DNA of 64,000 bases from Candidatus Kapaibacterium sp. (GTDB lineage: Bacteria; Bacteroidota; Ignavibacteria; Kapaibacteriales; NICIL-2): positions 1,376,579 to 1,440,578 of the forward strand of contig BPHK01000001.1 of NCBI GenBank assembly GCA_026003495.1. The letters are read 5' to 3'. How positions within the stretch are numbered: the first letter of the stretch is position 1; each line of letters opens with the position of its first letter. This document shows, one piece after another, positions 46,009 through 54,243 of the stretch. Under the pieces are notes generated by a model. The model made no database searches. It was not told the origin of the DNA and saw only the letters and a program-made list of their open reading frames with translations. The translations under genes and the position numbers were made by a program.

Positions 46009-48381
46009 TCGGAGATACGGGTAGTCGAACCTGCCACCGAAGTAGGCATGGACATCGCGCAGCAGCGCACGTGGTTGGCGGTGAAGGAAGCGACAGACCT
46101 CCTCGTAGAGTGTGCCGTCGAGCAGTCGTTCTCGCGGAAGCTCCACCCCAACTGCAAGCGCTTGCACAAGATGGCTAACCACTGTTGTAAGTGCCAATTG
46201 CCGGCGCTCAGCGATTTGCCCCAGCAGCAAACCGCTCCGCGCAAGCTCGACCGTCGCGCGCACTGAAGGATCGAGTGCATACTCAGCGGAGCGTGCTTGC
46301 AACGCTGATGCCGTTGGCGATGGAGTTGCCCCTGCTTGTTGCCATCTTCCCGTGGACAGACGGAGAACCCGCAGCGGTTTTTCTTCGACCAAGGCTCCCT
46401 CCCAGAGGAGTTGCTGCACTTGTTCTGCAAGGAACTGCCCATTGGCTGCAGTCAGAGCACCAAACTGCTCGCAGCGATCGGCATGCACTGCTGCGACAAG
46501 CTCGCTGGACCGCCCAAGTGCAACATCGCAGACTGCTCGTGCTGTAAGCAGTCCATCGAATTGAGCAACAATCGAAATGAGCACAGAGCGAGCATACCGT
46601 TCGAACGCTGAGATGGGCGCTCGCTGGCTCGAACGCTGCGGCGTAACACGTTGCTGGCATGTCGAGCATCGTCCGCATCGCTCCGAAGCACTCTGGCCGA
46701 AGTACTCCAGCAGGATAGCTCGCTTGCAGCGTGCCGATTGAACGTATTCGATCACAGCATGTGCTTTTTCGACTGCCACTTGGCGTCGGTGTTCAACTGC
46801 TGACCAATCAATTGGCAATCGCCCATTGGGCATGCGAGGTCCGCACAGGCGAATTCCTTCCCCTCCGCTCAGTGGAGTTACTTCGACCATCCGCGCAAGT
46901 TCTGCTGCACGGAGTGCGTATTGCAATTGATTGGCGTCAAGCGCATGGCGGCCTGCAAGATCGTCGAGCTGTATCTCCTGGTACTGCTCGTATGCCGTAG
47001 GTGGAAGCGAACGCAGAAACGCTTCAAGCGCATCTGCAAGCGACGGTGGTGCATTCCGGGTAAATTCGAGCCATCGCTGGCGACTGGTAACAATCCGAAC
47101 TGCAAGCCGCTGGCTACACTGCACTCGCGCAATAAGCTTTTCACGTTCGAGGAGCGCAAGAGCGCTTTCCACCGCACGCTGATTCATCCGAAGGTGGCGG
47201 GCGATGGTAGCAGGCTCCCACGAGAACAACGCATCGCTGGACGCGCCCACACCAACCTTGAGGGCATCGGCAATTGCCGCATAGACGCTCTCGACACTCC
47301 TCTGCGATGGATACTGGGCCTCAATTAGCCGCCGTTGCAATCGCTCATCGCCAGGCGTATAGCAGAGCACGCAGTGCGCATGCTCTCCGTCACGGCCAGC
47401 ACGACCAGCTTCTTGGTAGTAGCCCTCGAGCGTCAAGGATATGTCGCAGTGCGCAACGAGCCGTACATCGGGACGGTCAATCCCCATACCGAACGCAACC
47501 GTTGCGACGACGACCGGAGCAGGAGCTACCATGAACCATCGCTGTACATCGCTCCGCTGGTGATCGCTCATCCCTGCATGGTATGGGTGCGCCTCAATCT
47601 TCATGGCCTGGAGCTGCGCGGCGATTTGCTGCGTTGCTTTCCGCGTTCCTGCGTAAACAATTGCTGCTCCCTGGCGATTGCGGTCGAGCCAGTCCGCAAG
47701 CCGTGCGACCTTTTGCGCATAGTTGCGCCCGTCGGGGCACTGTTCAACGAAAAATTCCAGATTCGGGCGATCAAAATCGCCGATGTACACAAACGGATCG
47801 CGGAAGCGGAGTTGCTCGATGATGTCGCGTCGAGTCTGCGGGGTTGCAGTTGCAGTCAGTGCAAGGATTGGCTTACGCCCAAGCGCGCCGGAAAGCTCAC
47901 CAATCCGACGGTACGATGGGCGGAAGTCATGTCCCCACTGGCTGATGCAGTGCGCCTCGTCAACGACGATGCGATCGAGAGGAATGCGCCGAAGCTCTTC
48001 GACAAAAGCGTTGCTTTCAAGCCGCTCAGGTGCGATGTAGAGCAAGCGAACACTGGCAGATTGTGCTTGCCGCAACCGAGAGGCAATCTCTTCGCTCGAT
48101 AGCGAAGCGACCAGTGCAGTTGCGCCAATGCTGCGTCGCTGCAGCGCAAGCACTTGATCGTGCATGAGTGCGACAAGCGGCGAAATGACCAGCGTAACGC
48201 CACCACTCAACAGTGCTGGAAGCTGATAGCAGAGCGACTTTCCACCTCCTGTCGGGAGGATCCCGAGCACATCGCGACCTTCGAGCACAGCGCTGATAAT
48301 CTCTCGCTGGCCTGGGCGAAATTGCGAAAAGCCGAATACTTCAGCACACAGCCGTTCAGCTTCTGCCAGTCGGTCCCTCAT
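45970..48381 (-). CDS. recQ: ATP-dependent DNA helicase RecQ
   Basis: An 803-residue RecQ. Motif I is ILPTGGGKSLCYQLPAL, motif II VVDEAHCISQWGHDFRPSY, then ALTATAT, YHAGMSDHQRS, FGMGIDRPDVR and YQEAGRAGRDG. The zinc-binding cysteines of the RQC part are present (SARCKRAILLEYFGQ ... CGRCSTC). The C-terminal part (about 600-800) looks like RQC plus a helix-turn-helix extension. It takes part in recombination repair. Its start overlaps the AlbA_2 gene by 26 bp, so they are co-translated. Confidence 0.95.
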   Translation of the reverse strand: MRDRLAEAERLCAEVFGFSQFRPGQREIISAVLEGRDVLGILPTGGGKSLCYQLPALLSGGVTLVISPLVALMHDQVLALQRRSIGATALVASLSSEEIASRLRQAQSASVRLLYIAPERLESNAFVEELRRIPLDRIVVDEAHCISQWGHDFRPSYRRIGELSGALGRKPILALTATATPQTRRDIIEQLRFRDPFVYIGDFDRPNLEFFVEQCPDGRNYAQKVARLADWLDRNRQGAAIVYAGTRKATQQIAAQLQAMKIEAHPYHAGMSDHQRSDVQRWFMVAPAPVVVATVAFGMGIDRPDVRLVAHCDISLTLEGYYQEAGRAGRDGEHAHCVLCYTPGDERLQRRLIEAQYPSQRSVESVYAAIADALKVGVGASSDALFSWEPATIARHLRMNQRAVESALALLEREKLIARVQCSQRLAVRIVTSRQRWLEFTRNAPPSLADALEAFLRSLPPTAYEQYQEIQLDDLAGRHALDANQLQYALRAAELARMVEVTPLSGGEGIRLCGPRMPNGRLPIDWSAVEHRRQVAVEKAHAVIEYVQSARCKRAILLEYFGQSASERCGRCSTCQQRVTPQRSSQRAPISAFERYARSVLISIVAQFDGLLTARAVCDVALGRSSELVAAVHADRCEQFGALTAANGQFLAEQVQQLLWEGALVEEKPLRVLRLSTGRWQQAGATPSPTASALQARSAEYALDPSVRATVELARSGLLLGQIAERRQLALTTVVSHLVQALAVGVELPRERLLDGTLYEEVCRFLHRQPRALLRDVHAYFGGRFDYPYLRLALAFARQSRRR

Positions 48382-49024
48382 CTACCAACGTGAAGTAGTT
48401 CGTCGGTGCATCGGTATGGAGCATCAATAGCTCAGCGCGGACCAGCCGAATGAGTAGCTGCAGCGCACGTCGTCGGGAAATGTTGACAAGTCTAGCGAAC
48501 TCAGCAACGGTGATTTTTCCATGCTTCTCCAGATAGGCAAAGAGTCGCCGCTCGCGATCGCCGATGTAGAGCTGCAATGGGCGGGAATCCGGACGTTGCT
48601 CGCGCATGAGCCGCACCATTTCCCGGCTGGCTTGCACAGATTCTGCGCGTGTACGAACGTATACCGTGCCACGAGGACTATCAGGATGCTCGACCACATG
48701 GTGCGGTCTTGCGCTACTTGCGCGAACATGAACAACGACGACATCCTTCCACTCGATTTCGACAACTTCGACTTCGACATGGAGAGGTGGTGCAACGAAG
48801 AACTCTGCAGCCTGACGAACAAGCTCGATTTGCTCTTTTTCGCTTTCGACACCAACGATGCTGCCGTCGTCATCAACGCCAAAGATCAAGTAACCGCCGT
48901 TCGTATTGGCAAAAGCGCAAAGCTCTTTTGCAATCTTTTCGAGGGAGGTGAAGCGGCGCTTGAACTCAACCGAGACGCCTTCGCCCTGCTCGATTAGCTG
49001 GCGGAGCTGCTGACGTTTCATCAT
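48356..49024 (-). CDS. AlbA_2/Schlafen-domain protein with C-terminal winged helix
   Basis: A 222-residue protein. Residues 1-130 are an AlbA_2 (Slfn-type) domain: VEFKRRFTSLEKIAKELCAFANTNGG split around SVEFK and the GGYLIFGVDDDGSIVG core. Residues about 150-215 contain a helix-turn-helix (ITVAEFARLVNISRRRALQLL). Such proteins are usually annotated as transcriptional regulators or RNA/DNA-binding factors. It sits between a lipoprotein gene and recQ, overlapping recQ, so a role linked to recQ is possible but unproven. Confidence 0.82.
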   Translation of the reverse strand: MMKRQQLRQLIEQGEGVSVEFKRRFTSLEKIAKELCAFANTNGGYLIFGVDDDGSIVGVESEKEQIELVRQAAEFFVAPPLHVEVEVVEIEWKDVVVVHVRASSARPHHVVEHPDSPRGTVYVRTRAESVQASREMVRLMREQRPDSRPLQLYIGDRERRLFAYLEKHGKITVAEFARLVNISRRRALQLLIRLVRAELLMLHTDAPTNYFTLVDEGPTGRS

Positions 49025-49027
49025 GCG

Positions 49028-50794
49028 CTACTGGACGATGTGATGCTGCAGGTGCGGTGGTATGAACCAGTTCGGCAACACATACGGCGGACGGACTGAA
49101 TAGAACCGAACGTTCGCAATGCGGCGATTGTACGCTGTCAGGATCTGAGGTGTCCACAGGAACGTGTACGGCGCTTCATCGTGGACGATGCGCTGGAACT
49201 CTCGCATAAGCTTCATCCGCTCTGCTTCGTCGAATTCGACGCGGTTCCGTTCGATGAGTTCGTCTGCACGTCGGTTGCGGAAGCCCACATAGTTCGAACC
49301 CTGATTATCCGCTTGGGAGGAATGCCAGAGCTGATACGGGTCACTGGGTATGTTGTCGTTGACCCACGCACCGATGTATGCATCGAACTGCTGAGAGCTG
49401 AGCTGCCGAAGGAAGACCGACCACTCTAACTTCTGTACATTGCAGACAATACCGTATTTGCGGAGCTCCGTCGCGTAGAGGATCACAATGTTCTCGCGCG
49501 TTTCGTTCCCCGCGTTGAAGCTCAGTGCGAATTCAAAGTTGACCTGGCGGCCGTCAATGATGTTATCCAAAATGCCATCGCCATTGCGGTCGCGCCATCC
49601 TGCCTCAGACAACAGCGCCATTGCACGCGTTGGGTTGAAGTCATAGGGTGGAAGCGTCGAGTCATACTCTGGGCGATTGCGGTAGATTGGACCATCAATG
49701 GGGACGGCGTAGCCACGCATAACCGTTTGGATCCATGCTTGGCGGTTGGCCAAGTACGAAAGTGCCTGGCGAACACGGCGATCGCGGAAGATCGGACGCC
49801 GCATGTTCCACCCGATGTAGGTATAGACCGATTGTTCGTACTTGCCTTTCCGCAAATAGAAAAGCCGCGCCGTATCGAGCTGCTCGTCATAGAGTGCGGG
49901 TGGGATGGCATCAATAAAGTCCACCTCTTCGGTTTTCAACGCGGAGAGCGCTGCGGTGCGATCGTTGATGACGACACCAACGATGGCAGCTGGATATGCC
50001 CTGCGCCACCAATGTGGCGATGGCCACGGCTTGGGATTCCGCACTAAAACGACACGCTTTCCAGTACTCCACTGACGGAAAACGTATGGTCCCGAACCGA
50101 TCAGGTACTGTGGTTCGCGCCGGAGTTCTCCACGAGAGAACCACTCGGCAAATTGTTTGACTGCGGGATTTTGCTGTGCAAGCGCAGGGCTATTGACTTC
50201 GGCAATGCTGTAGCGATCGGTAAGCCCCTCTGGATCGAGTACATGCTTGGGGAGTATCCGCAGGTCGCCCAAAAAGTAGAGTGCAAGGAAGTACGGCTTC
50301 CGCATCGTGATGATAACTGTTGAGTCATTGGGTGCTTCGACGTCTGCGACGTCATCGTAGTAGTTCCGCAACGCGGACGCTTCGAGGATGTAGGGATTTT
50401 TCACCGCCTTGAAGCTGAAGACGACATCGCGCGCAGTGAGTCGGACACCATCAGAAAACGTAACGTTGGTCCGGAGATGGAATGTATAGCGACGATGGTC
50501 AGGAGAAACCTCCGGTGTCTTGATAGCAATGCTCGGTTCGAGTTGGAGCGTTTCAGGATTTTGCTCAAGCAGTGCATCAAAGATGAGGCGATTGAGTGTC
50601 GAGGCGGTATTGTCGTTCGACGTGTACGGATTGAGGCCTTGGGGATCGGAGAGCAGATGGAAGAAGATCACATCGCCCTCGACTGGTGGTCCATCGTAGC
50701 GATAGTCCTCCGGTGAATGGAAGGTGCGCTGACATGAAATGCAAAGAGCGAAGCACGCCAGGACTGCAAAGATTCTGCGATACTGTAGCAACAT
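49028..50794 (-). CDS. Peptide-type ABC transporter substrate-binding lipoprotein (SBP_bac_5)
   Basis: A 588-residue solute-binding protein from ATG 50794, whose first 20 residues (MLLQYRRIFAVLACFALCIS) make a good lipoprotein signal before Cys21. ATG 50818 is an upstream alternative, but a TAATTTGC element at 50821-50828 would start the transcript downstream of it. Family blocks include PSIAIKTPEVSPDHRRYTF, LTARDVVFSFKAV, FRDRRVRQALSYLANRQAWI and the LLSEAGW region. It lacks adjacent permease genes, like the paralogue at 32000-33730. It is the first gene of an apparent operon with the AlbA_2 gene and recQ. Confidence 0.87.
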   Translation of the reverse strand: MLLQYRRIFAVLACFALCISCQRTFHSPEDYRYDGPPVEGDVIFFHLLSDPQGLNPYTSNDNTASTLNRLIFDALLEQNPETLQLEPSIAIKTPEVSPDHRRYTFHLRTNVTFSDGVRLTARDVVFSFKAVKNPYILEASALRNYYDDVADVEAPNDSTVIITMRKPYFLALYFLGDLRILPKHVLDPEGLTDRYSIAEVNSPALAQQNPAVKQFAEWFSRGELRREPQYLIGSGPYVFRQWSTGKRVVLVRNPKPWPSPHWWRRAYPAAIVGVVINDRTAALSALKTEEVDFIDAIPPALYDEQLDTARLFYLRKGKYEQSVYTYIGWNMRRPIFRDRRVRQALSYLANRQAWIQTVMRGYAVPIDGPIYRNRPEYDSTLPPYDFNPTRAMALLSEAGWRDRNGDGILDNIIDGRQVNFEFALSFNAGNETRENIVILYATELRKYGIVCNVQKLEWSVFLRQLSSQQFDAYIGAWVNDNIPSDPYQLWHSSQADNQGSNYVGFRNRRADELIERNRVEFDEAERMKLMREFQRIVHDEAPYTFLWTPQILTAYNRRIANVRFYSVRPPYVLPNWFIPPHLQHHIVQ

Positions 50795-50820
50795 TACTGC
50801 ACGAACGATGGAAGGCATGC

Positions 50821-50828
50821 GCAAATTA
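50821..50828 (-). promoter_or_regulatory. Candidate -7 element TAATTTGC of the lipoprotein-recQ operon
   Basis: TAATTTG is one base shorter than TAnnTTTG. If used, transcription begins near 50813, which supports ATG 50794 as the start codon of the lipoprotein. On the opposite strand of the same region, GTATATTGCA (50864-50873) can serve the DUF3098-like gene. Confidence 0.35.
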
Positions 50829-50863
50829 CAACGGCGGTCGGCAGCTCCACTGATTTCAACGCT

Positions 50864-50873
50864 GTATATTGCA
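50864..50873 (+). promoter_or_regulatory. Candidate -7 element GTATATTGCA of the DUF3098-like gene
   Basis: GTATATTGCA occurs 38 bp before the ATG at 50911. An identical 10-mer stands on the minus strand at 52485-52494 in front of the RsmI-like gene, and the related GTATTTTGCA precedes dnaB and dnaN, suggesting a shared variant -7 box. Confidence 0.4.
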
Positions 50874-50910
50874 ACCCGACGCGTCTGAATCTACCAACAG
50901 CAGACATCCC

Positions 50911-51174
50911 ATGCGCAGAACTGCATCTTCGACCCAACGGTGGTCATTCCCCTTAGAGCGGCAGAACCTCCTTCTGTTAGCTGTCGGAGTGGCGATCATC
51001 ATTGCGGGCTATGCGTTGATGCTCACCGCAAACACCGATGATCCAGCAAAGCATCAGCAGGTTTGGAATAACCCCCTTGCAGTGACAGTTGCACCGATAC
51101 TGCTGGTGTTAGGATACGCTGTAGTGATACCATTCGCACTGTTCTACCGTCCGAAGAAGGACCAGGGAACGTAG
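50911..51174 (+). CDS. DUF3098-like small membrane protein
   Basis: An 87-residue protein with two membrane helices (LLLLAVGVAIIIAGYALML and VTVAPILLVLGYAVVIPFALFY) separated by about 27 residues. Layout and the N-terminal FPLERQNLLLL segment resemble the DUF3098 family, found widely in Bacteroidota and sometimes near cell-division genes; function unknown. ATG 50911 is the start; the frame extends upstream only from a TTG. It is divergent from the lipoprotein gene and ends 2 bp before the RsmI-like gene, in convergent orientation. Confidence 0.75.
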   Translation: MRRTASSTQRWSFPLERQNLLLLAVGVAIIIAGYALMLTANTDDPAKHQQVWNNPLAVTVAPILLVLGYAVVIPFALFYRPKKDQGT

Positions 51175-51176
51175 CT

Positions 51177-52322
51177 TCATCTTCGCCAGCGTTTGCGTGG
51201 GCCGCGAGAGCGTCGCTGATGGCGTTGCTGGGGATGAGGCTGTTGCGGTGAACGTTTGTGTTGTTGGTAGGGGTTGCTCAGCGTGTAATTGACAATCGGC
51301 TGCTCGTAGTCGTAGCGGTTACGGTCTGCGTCACTGTCGCGGTAGTGATGCCGTCCGTGCAACCGGTGGGGGCGCCTGCTGCGATGCCGCTCATACCGAG
51401 GTGGATGGCCAGATGCGTCGAGCTTTTGCTGCTTGCGTTGGGTAGTGGGAACACTTGATTGTTCAGCGTGTTGCTGGCCTGCATGTACGCCATTGCCTTC
51501 ACTGCTGGCTTCTGCTGGTTCCGTCTCGACTCCTTGCTGCTCATCGGGGACAGTGGCGCTGCTTCTGCTGCCGCTACGGGTGGCTCCAGAGACGCTCTGC
51601 TCTAACAGTGCATACCACTGGTTTGCTGAGGGATTTCCTTCGATGACGATGGCGTACTCACCACGGAATCGGTTCGCTGCAAAGTACTCGGAAAGCTCTG
51701 CAAGCGTGCCGTAGTGATGCGATTCATTTGACATCGTGAGATTGCAGCCAACGTACGCACGTCGTTGGGGCATTACTTCCGCCAGTGCACCGAGCACGGT
51801 CGTCAACCGATAGGGACTATCGAGGAGCACAATCGTACGTGGCTCCAGCGCAAGCAACCGCACCTGGCGAGCACGCTCATCTTTTTTCCGACTCAGAAAG
51901 CCCGCATAAAGAAATTGATCTGTAGGCATGCCTGAACGCACAAGTGCTGCCAGGATACTCGATGGTCCAGGCACAACATGCACGGGATACCCATACCGGA
52001 TCGCTGCCGCAATGAGCAAGCCACCGGGGTCGGCTACAACGGGCGTTCCTGCATCGCTGATGAGTGCAAGCTTCTTGCCCGCAGCAAGGAGCTTAACCGC
52101 CGCAATTGTTGCTTCGGTATCGTTGTGTTCGTTGAGTTCGAGCAGCTCTTTATCAATGTCGTAGTAATCGAGCAGTCGCCGTGCTTCTTTCTGCTCTTCG
52201 CAGACGATGACATCAGCCGACTGCAGCACTGCGATCGCGCGCACGGTGATGTCGTCGAGATTGCCAATTGGGGTGGAAACAACGTAGAGTTGCCCGCCAG
52301 AGACGGAAGACTCATTGTTCAT
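51177..52322 (-). CDS. RsmI-family (SAM) methyltransferase with long basic C-terminal tail
   Basis: A 381-residue protein. Residues 1-245 are an RsmI-type tetrapyrrole-methylase fold: YVVSTPIGNLDDITVRAI, ALISDAGTPVVADPG, VVPGPSSILAALVRSGMP. RsmI methylates the 2'-OH of C1402 in 16S rRNA. Two motifs differ from canonical RsmI: the usual CEDTR reads CEEQK and the LTKxxE region reads LTMSNES, so it may be a paralogue with another target. Residues about 246-381 are a low-complexity tail rich in Arg, His, Gln and Ser, probably disordered and RNA-binding. ATG 52322 is the start; GTG 52379 is possible. Confidence 0.82.
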   Translation of the reverse strand: MNNESSVSGGQLYVVSTPIGNLDDITVRAIAVLQSADVIVCEEQKEARRLLDYYDIDKELLELNEHNDTEATIAAVKLLAAGKKLALISDAGTPVVADPGGLLIAAAIRYGYPVHVVPGPSSILAALVRSGMPTDQFLYAGFLSRKKDERARQVRLLALEPRTIVLLDSPYRLTTVLGALAEVMPQRRAYVGCNLTMSNESHHYGTLAELSEYFAANRFRGEYAIVIEGNPSANQWYALLEQSVSGATRSGSRSSATVPDEQQGVETEPAEASSEGNGVHAGQQHAEQSSVPTTQRKQQKLDASGHPPRYERHRSRRPHRLHGRHHYRDSDADRNRYDYEQPIVNYTLSNPYQQHKRSPQQPHPQQRHQRRSRGPRKRWRR

Positions 52323-52484
52323 GTGGATGATCGTACTGTTGGTTCCTGCATTGATGCTCCGCAGTGTTGCGGACGTCACTTACCTACTGCGTGCTCTCTT
52401 GCCCTGCAACGTATAGCGCATCGCGTAGCGACGAATGCTTGTGTCTTCGAGGAGGATGGGAATGAGAGCCGTACCAATTTCCAT

Positions 52485-52521
52485 GTGCAATATACGACGC
52501 TCAAGCCCCGAGACTTGAGCG
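52485..52521 (-). promoter_or_regulatory. Promoter/operator region of the RsmI-like gene
   Basis: The 347-bp gap between the RsmI-like gene and flhF contains, on the minus strand, GTATATTGCA (52485-52494) immediately downstream of a perfect inverted repeat CGCTCAAG-N8-CTTGAGCG (52498-52521). The repeat overlaps the spacer between -7 and -35 positions, where a repressor would bind. The resulting leader would be about 155 nt. A 34-codon open frame starting at 52484 begins at or before the expected transcript start and is not called. For the rest of the gap, towards flhF, I see only a T-rich stretch and an SD-like GGAG. Confidence 0.4.
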
Positions 52522-52669
52522 GAGCACTGGCTGCTTACTTGCCTCCACCTTTTAGGTTGGGTTAGCAGCGCAGAGCCTACCACCGCGCGCACGCAGTAGC
52601 GAAGAACGAAGCTGGCACAGTTTTTACGGATACACCTTCTGGAATCAAACTCAACCTGGAGCACACTGC

Positions 52670-53872
52670 ATGGAGGCACCTGTGCCAACAACGACGCGAA
52701 CGAAAAAGTTTATCGCACCAACGCTCCGCCAAGCACTCGATGCCATGCGCAGAGAGCTTGGTGACGACGCCCTCCTTCTGGCAACTCGCTCAGGTGTTGA
52801 CACCGACGGCATGCCCTTTGCCGAAGTCGTGGGCATGGCAGCGAGTCGGCAAGCGTTCACACCAACTATCCTCACAGATGCTGCTGGAGCAGCATCTCCA
52901 CCATCGAGAGTTCGCGGGCACTCGCCAGGAGAACCGATTCCCCTACGGTACTACATCGAACGCGGAGCTGCTCCATCAGCCGAGCAAGGTGCAATTGCGC
53001 AGTTGCAAGAAGACATCCATCGTCTGTCGGCAAAGCTAACAGAAATCACGCACGCGGTCGCATACCGCTATAGCGCCATTCTACCTGATCCGTACCGGCG
53101 GATCTACGAGATGCTCCGTAATGCAGGATTTGCCGAGCATCACGCAGGCTTTCTCGTTGCACATATTGCGAACGGGCAGCAGCCGACGACCACGGAAGAA
53201 TGCATCGAGCGACTCCGTACAACCCTTGCAGAGCTTCTCCCGATCGAGCCAATCTTTGCAACGTCGGTGCCTCCGCTCATCGCATTCAGTGGACCAAGCG
53301 GGAGCGGCAAGACAACGACGTTGATGAAAGTTGCGCTCTCGCTCCAGAAGGTATATCCTGAGCGGAGGATCACCCTCGTCGCTACCGACACCGAGCGAAT
53401 CGCCGCAAGCGAACAGCTCCGCTCGCTTGCAACGATTGTTGGGCTCAACCTTATCACAGCGCGCACCCAGAGCGACCTTGCAGTTCTCCCCAACGATGGG
53501 ATTGCGCTGGTTGATCTTCCTCCACCGAGTGGACGGAGTAGCATACAGAGTGCTACACTTGCTGATGCCACGGTCGCAGCTGGAGGTGTCGTCATCTGCA
53601 CGCTCCCTGCCACGACCGATCGCGACATCGCCCGATCACTCCTCCAACAAGCGGCAACAAATGAGCAATACCGGATTGCTCTGACCAAGCTCGACGAAGC
53701 GCCACAGTGCGGGCACCTCTTGCCGCTGTTCTGGGAATGCAAAGTTCCCCTCTCGCTCATGACCACAGGTACACGATTACCCGATGATCTGGTCGAACCG
53801 AGCATTGACCATCTGATGCAGTTTCTGTTTTCAGCACCACAGAATCGGTATCATTTCGCTCGAGGGCAATGA
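52670..53872 (+). CDS. flhF: Flagellar SRP-like GTPase FlhF, with degenerate G3 motif
   Basis: A 400-residue FlhF-like SRP GTPase. The N-terminal part (1-60) resembles the FlhF start (KKFIAPTLRQALDAMRRELGDDALLL). The NG domain (about 130-390) has G1 SGPSGSGKTTT (208-215), the SRP-type LVATDTERIAASEQLRSLA and G4 ALTKLDEA. The G3 position, normally DTAGR, reads DLPPPSGR, so nucleotide hydrolysis may be altered. FlhF places polar flagella. An SD-like GGAG lies 8 bp before the ATG. It heads an operon with a membrane protein and FliA; no structural flagellar gene is present in the window. Confidence 0.85.
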   Translation: MEAPVPTTTRTKKFIAPTLRQALDAMRRELGDDALLLATRSGVDTDGMPFAEVVGMAASRQAFTPTILTDAAGAASPPSRVRGHSPGEPIPLRYYIERGAAPSAEQGAIAQLQEDIHRLSAKLTEITHAVAYRYSAILPDPYRRIYEMLRNAGFAEHHAGFLVAHIANGQQPTTTEECIERLRTTLAELLPIEPIFATSVPPLIAFSGPSGSGKTTTLMKVALSLQKVYPERRITLVATDTERIAASEQLRSLATIVGLNLITARTQSDLAVLPNDGIALVDLPPPSGRSSIQSATLADATVAAGGVVICTLPATTDRDIARSLLQQAATNEQYRIALTKLDEAPQCGHLLPLFWECKVPLSLMTTGTRLPDDLVEPSIDHLMQFLFSAPQNRYHFARGQ

Positions 53873-54243
53873 GCAAACGCAAACGAACAATGACAGACAG
53901 CGCACCAACATCCGAGCAGTCCGTTCGATTTCCGCTCGGTGTGGTCTTCCACTTGAGCACACTTGCAGCATCCATCAGTATGCTGCTCCAGATTGCCGCT
54001 GGTGCAAGCGACCTGTACAGCATCCTACTTCGCACGACGATAGTCTTCGTCGGTGTTGCCGTCGCTGGCAGCATCGTTATGGTTGCGATCGTCACCGCGA
54101 TTGCCCACACCAAGCAAGAGGAGCTCAACCAAGCGCTCCAGCTTGCTCGTGAGGAACAGATGGCTGCCATGCTTTCGATTCCACCTGCGTCACGCTCGCA
54201 CCAGCCGACATCGCAAGAATCTGAACACACTGTTTCTCAATGA
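53869..54243 (+). CDS. Two-helix membrane protein between flhF and fliA
   Basis: A 124-residue protein with two hydrophobic helices (about 28-45 and 55-80), then a short helical, polar tail. It overlaps flhF by 4 bp (ATGA) and the following fliA start overlaps its stop in the same way, so the three are translated together. FlhG/FleN would often sit here, but this protein has no ATPase motifs. I do not recognise a family; a motility-related role is inferred only from position. Confidence 0.7.
   Translation: MSKRKRTMTDSAPTSEQSVRFPLGVVFHLSTLAASISMLLQIAAGASDLYSILLRTTIVFVGVAVAGSIVMVAIVTAIAHTKQEELNQALQLAREEQMAAMLSIPPASRSHQPTSQESEHTVSQ

Noticed and set aside
52380-52484. 34-codon open frame upstream of the RsmI-like gene
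   Set aside because: Its ATG lies at or before the predicted transcript start (GTATATTGCA at 52485-52494), it has no recognisable motif, and nothing else supports it.
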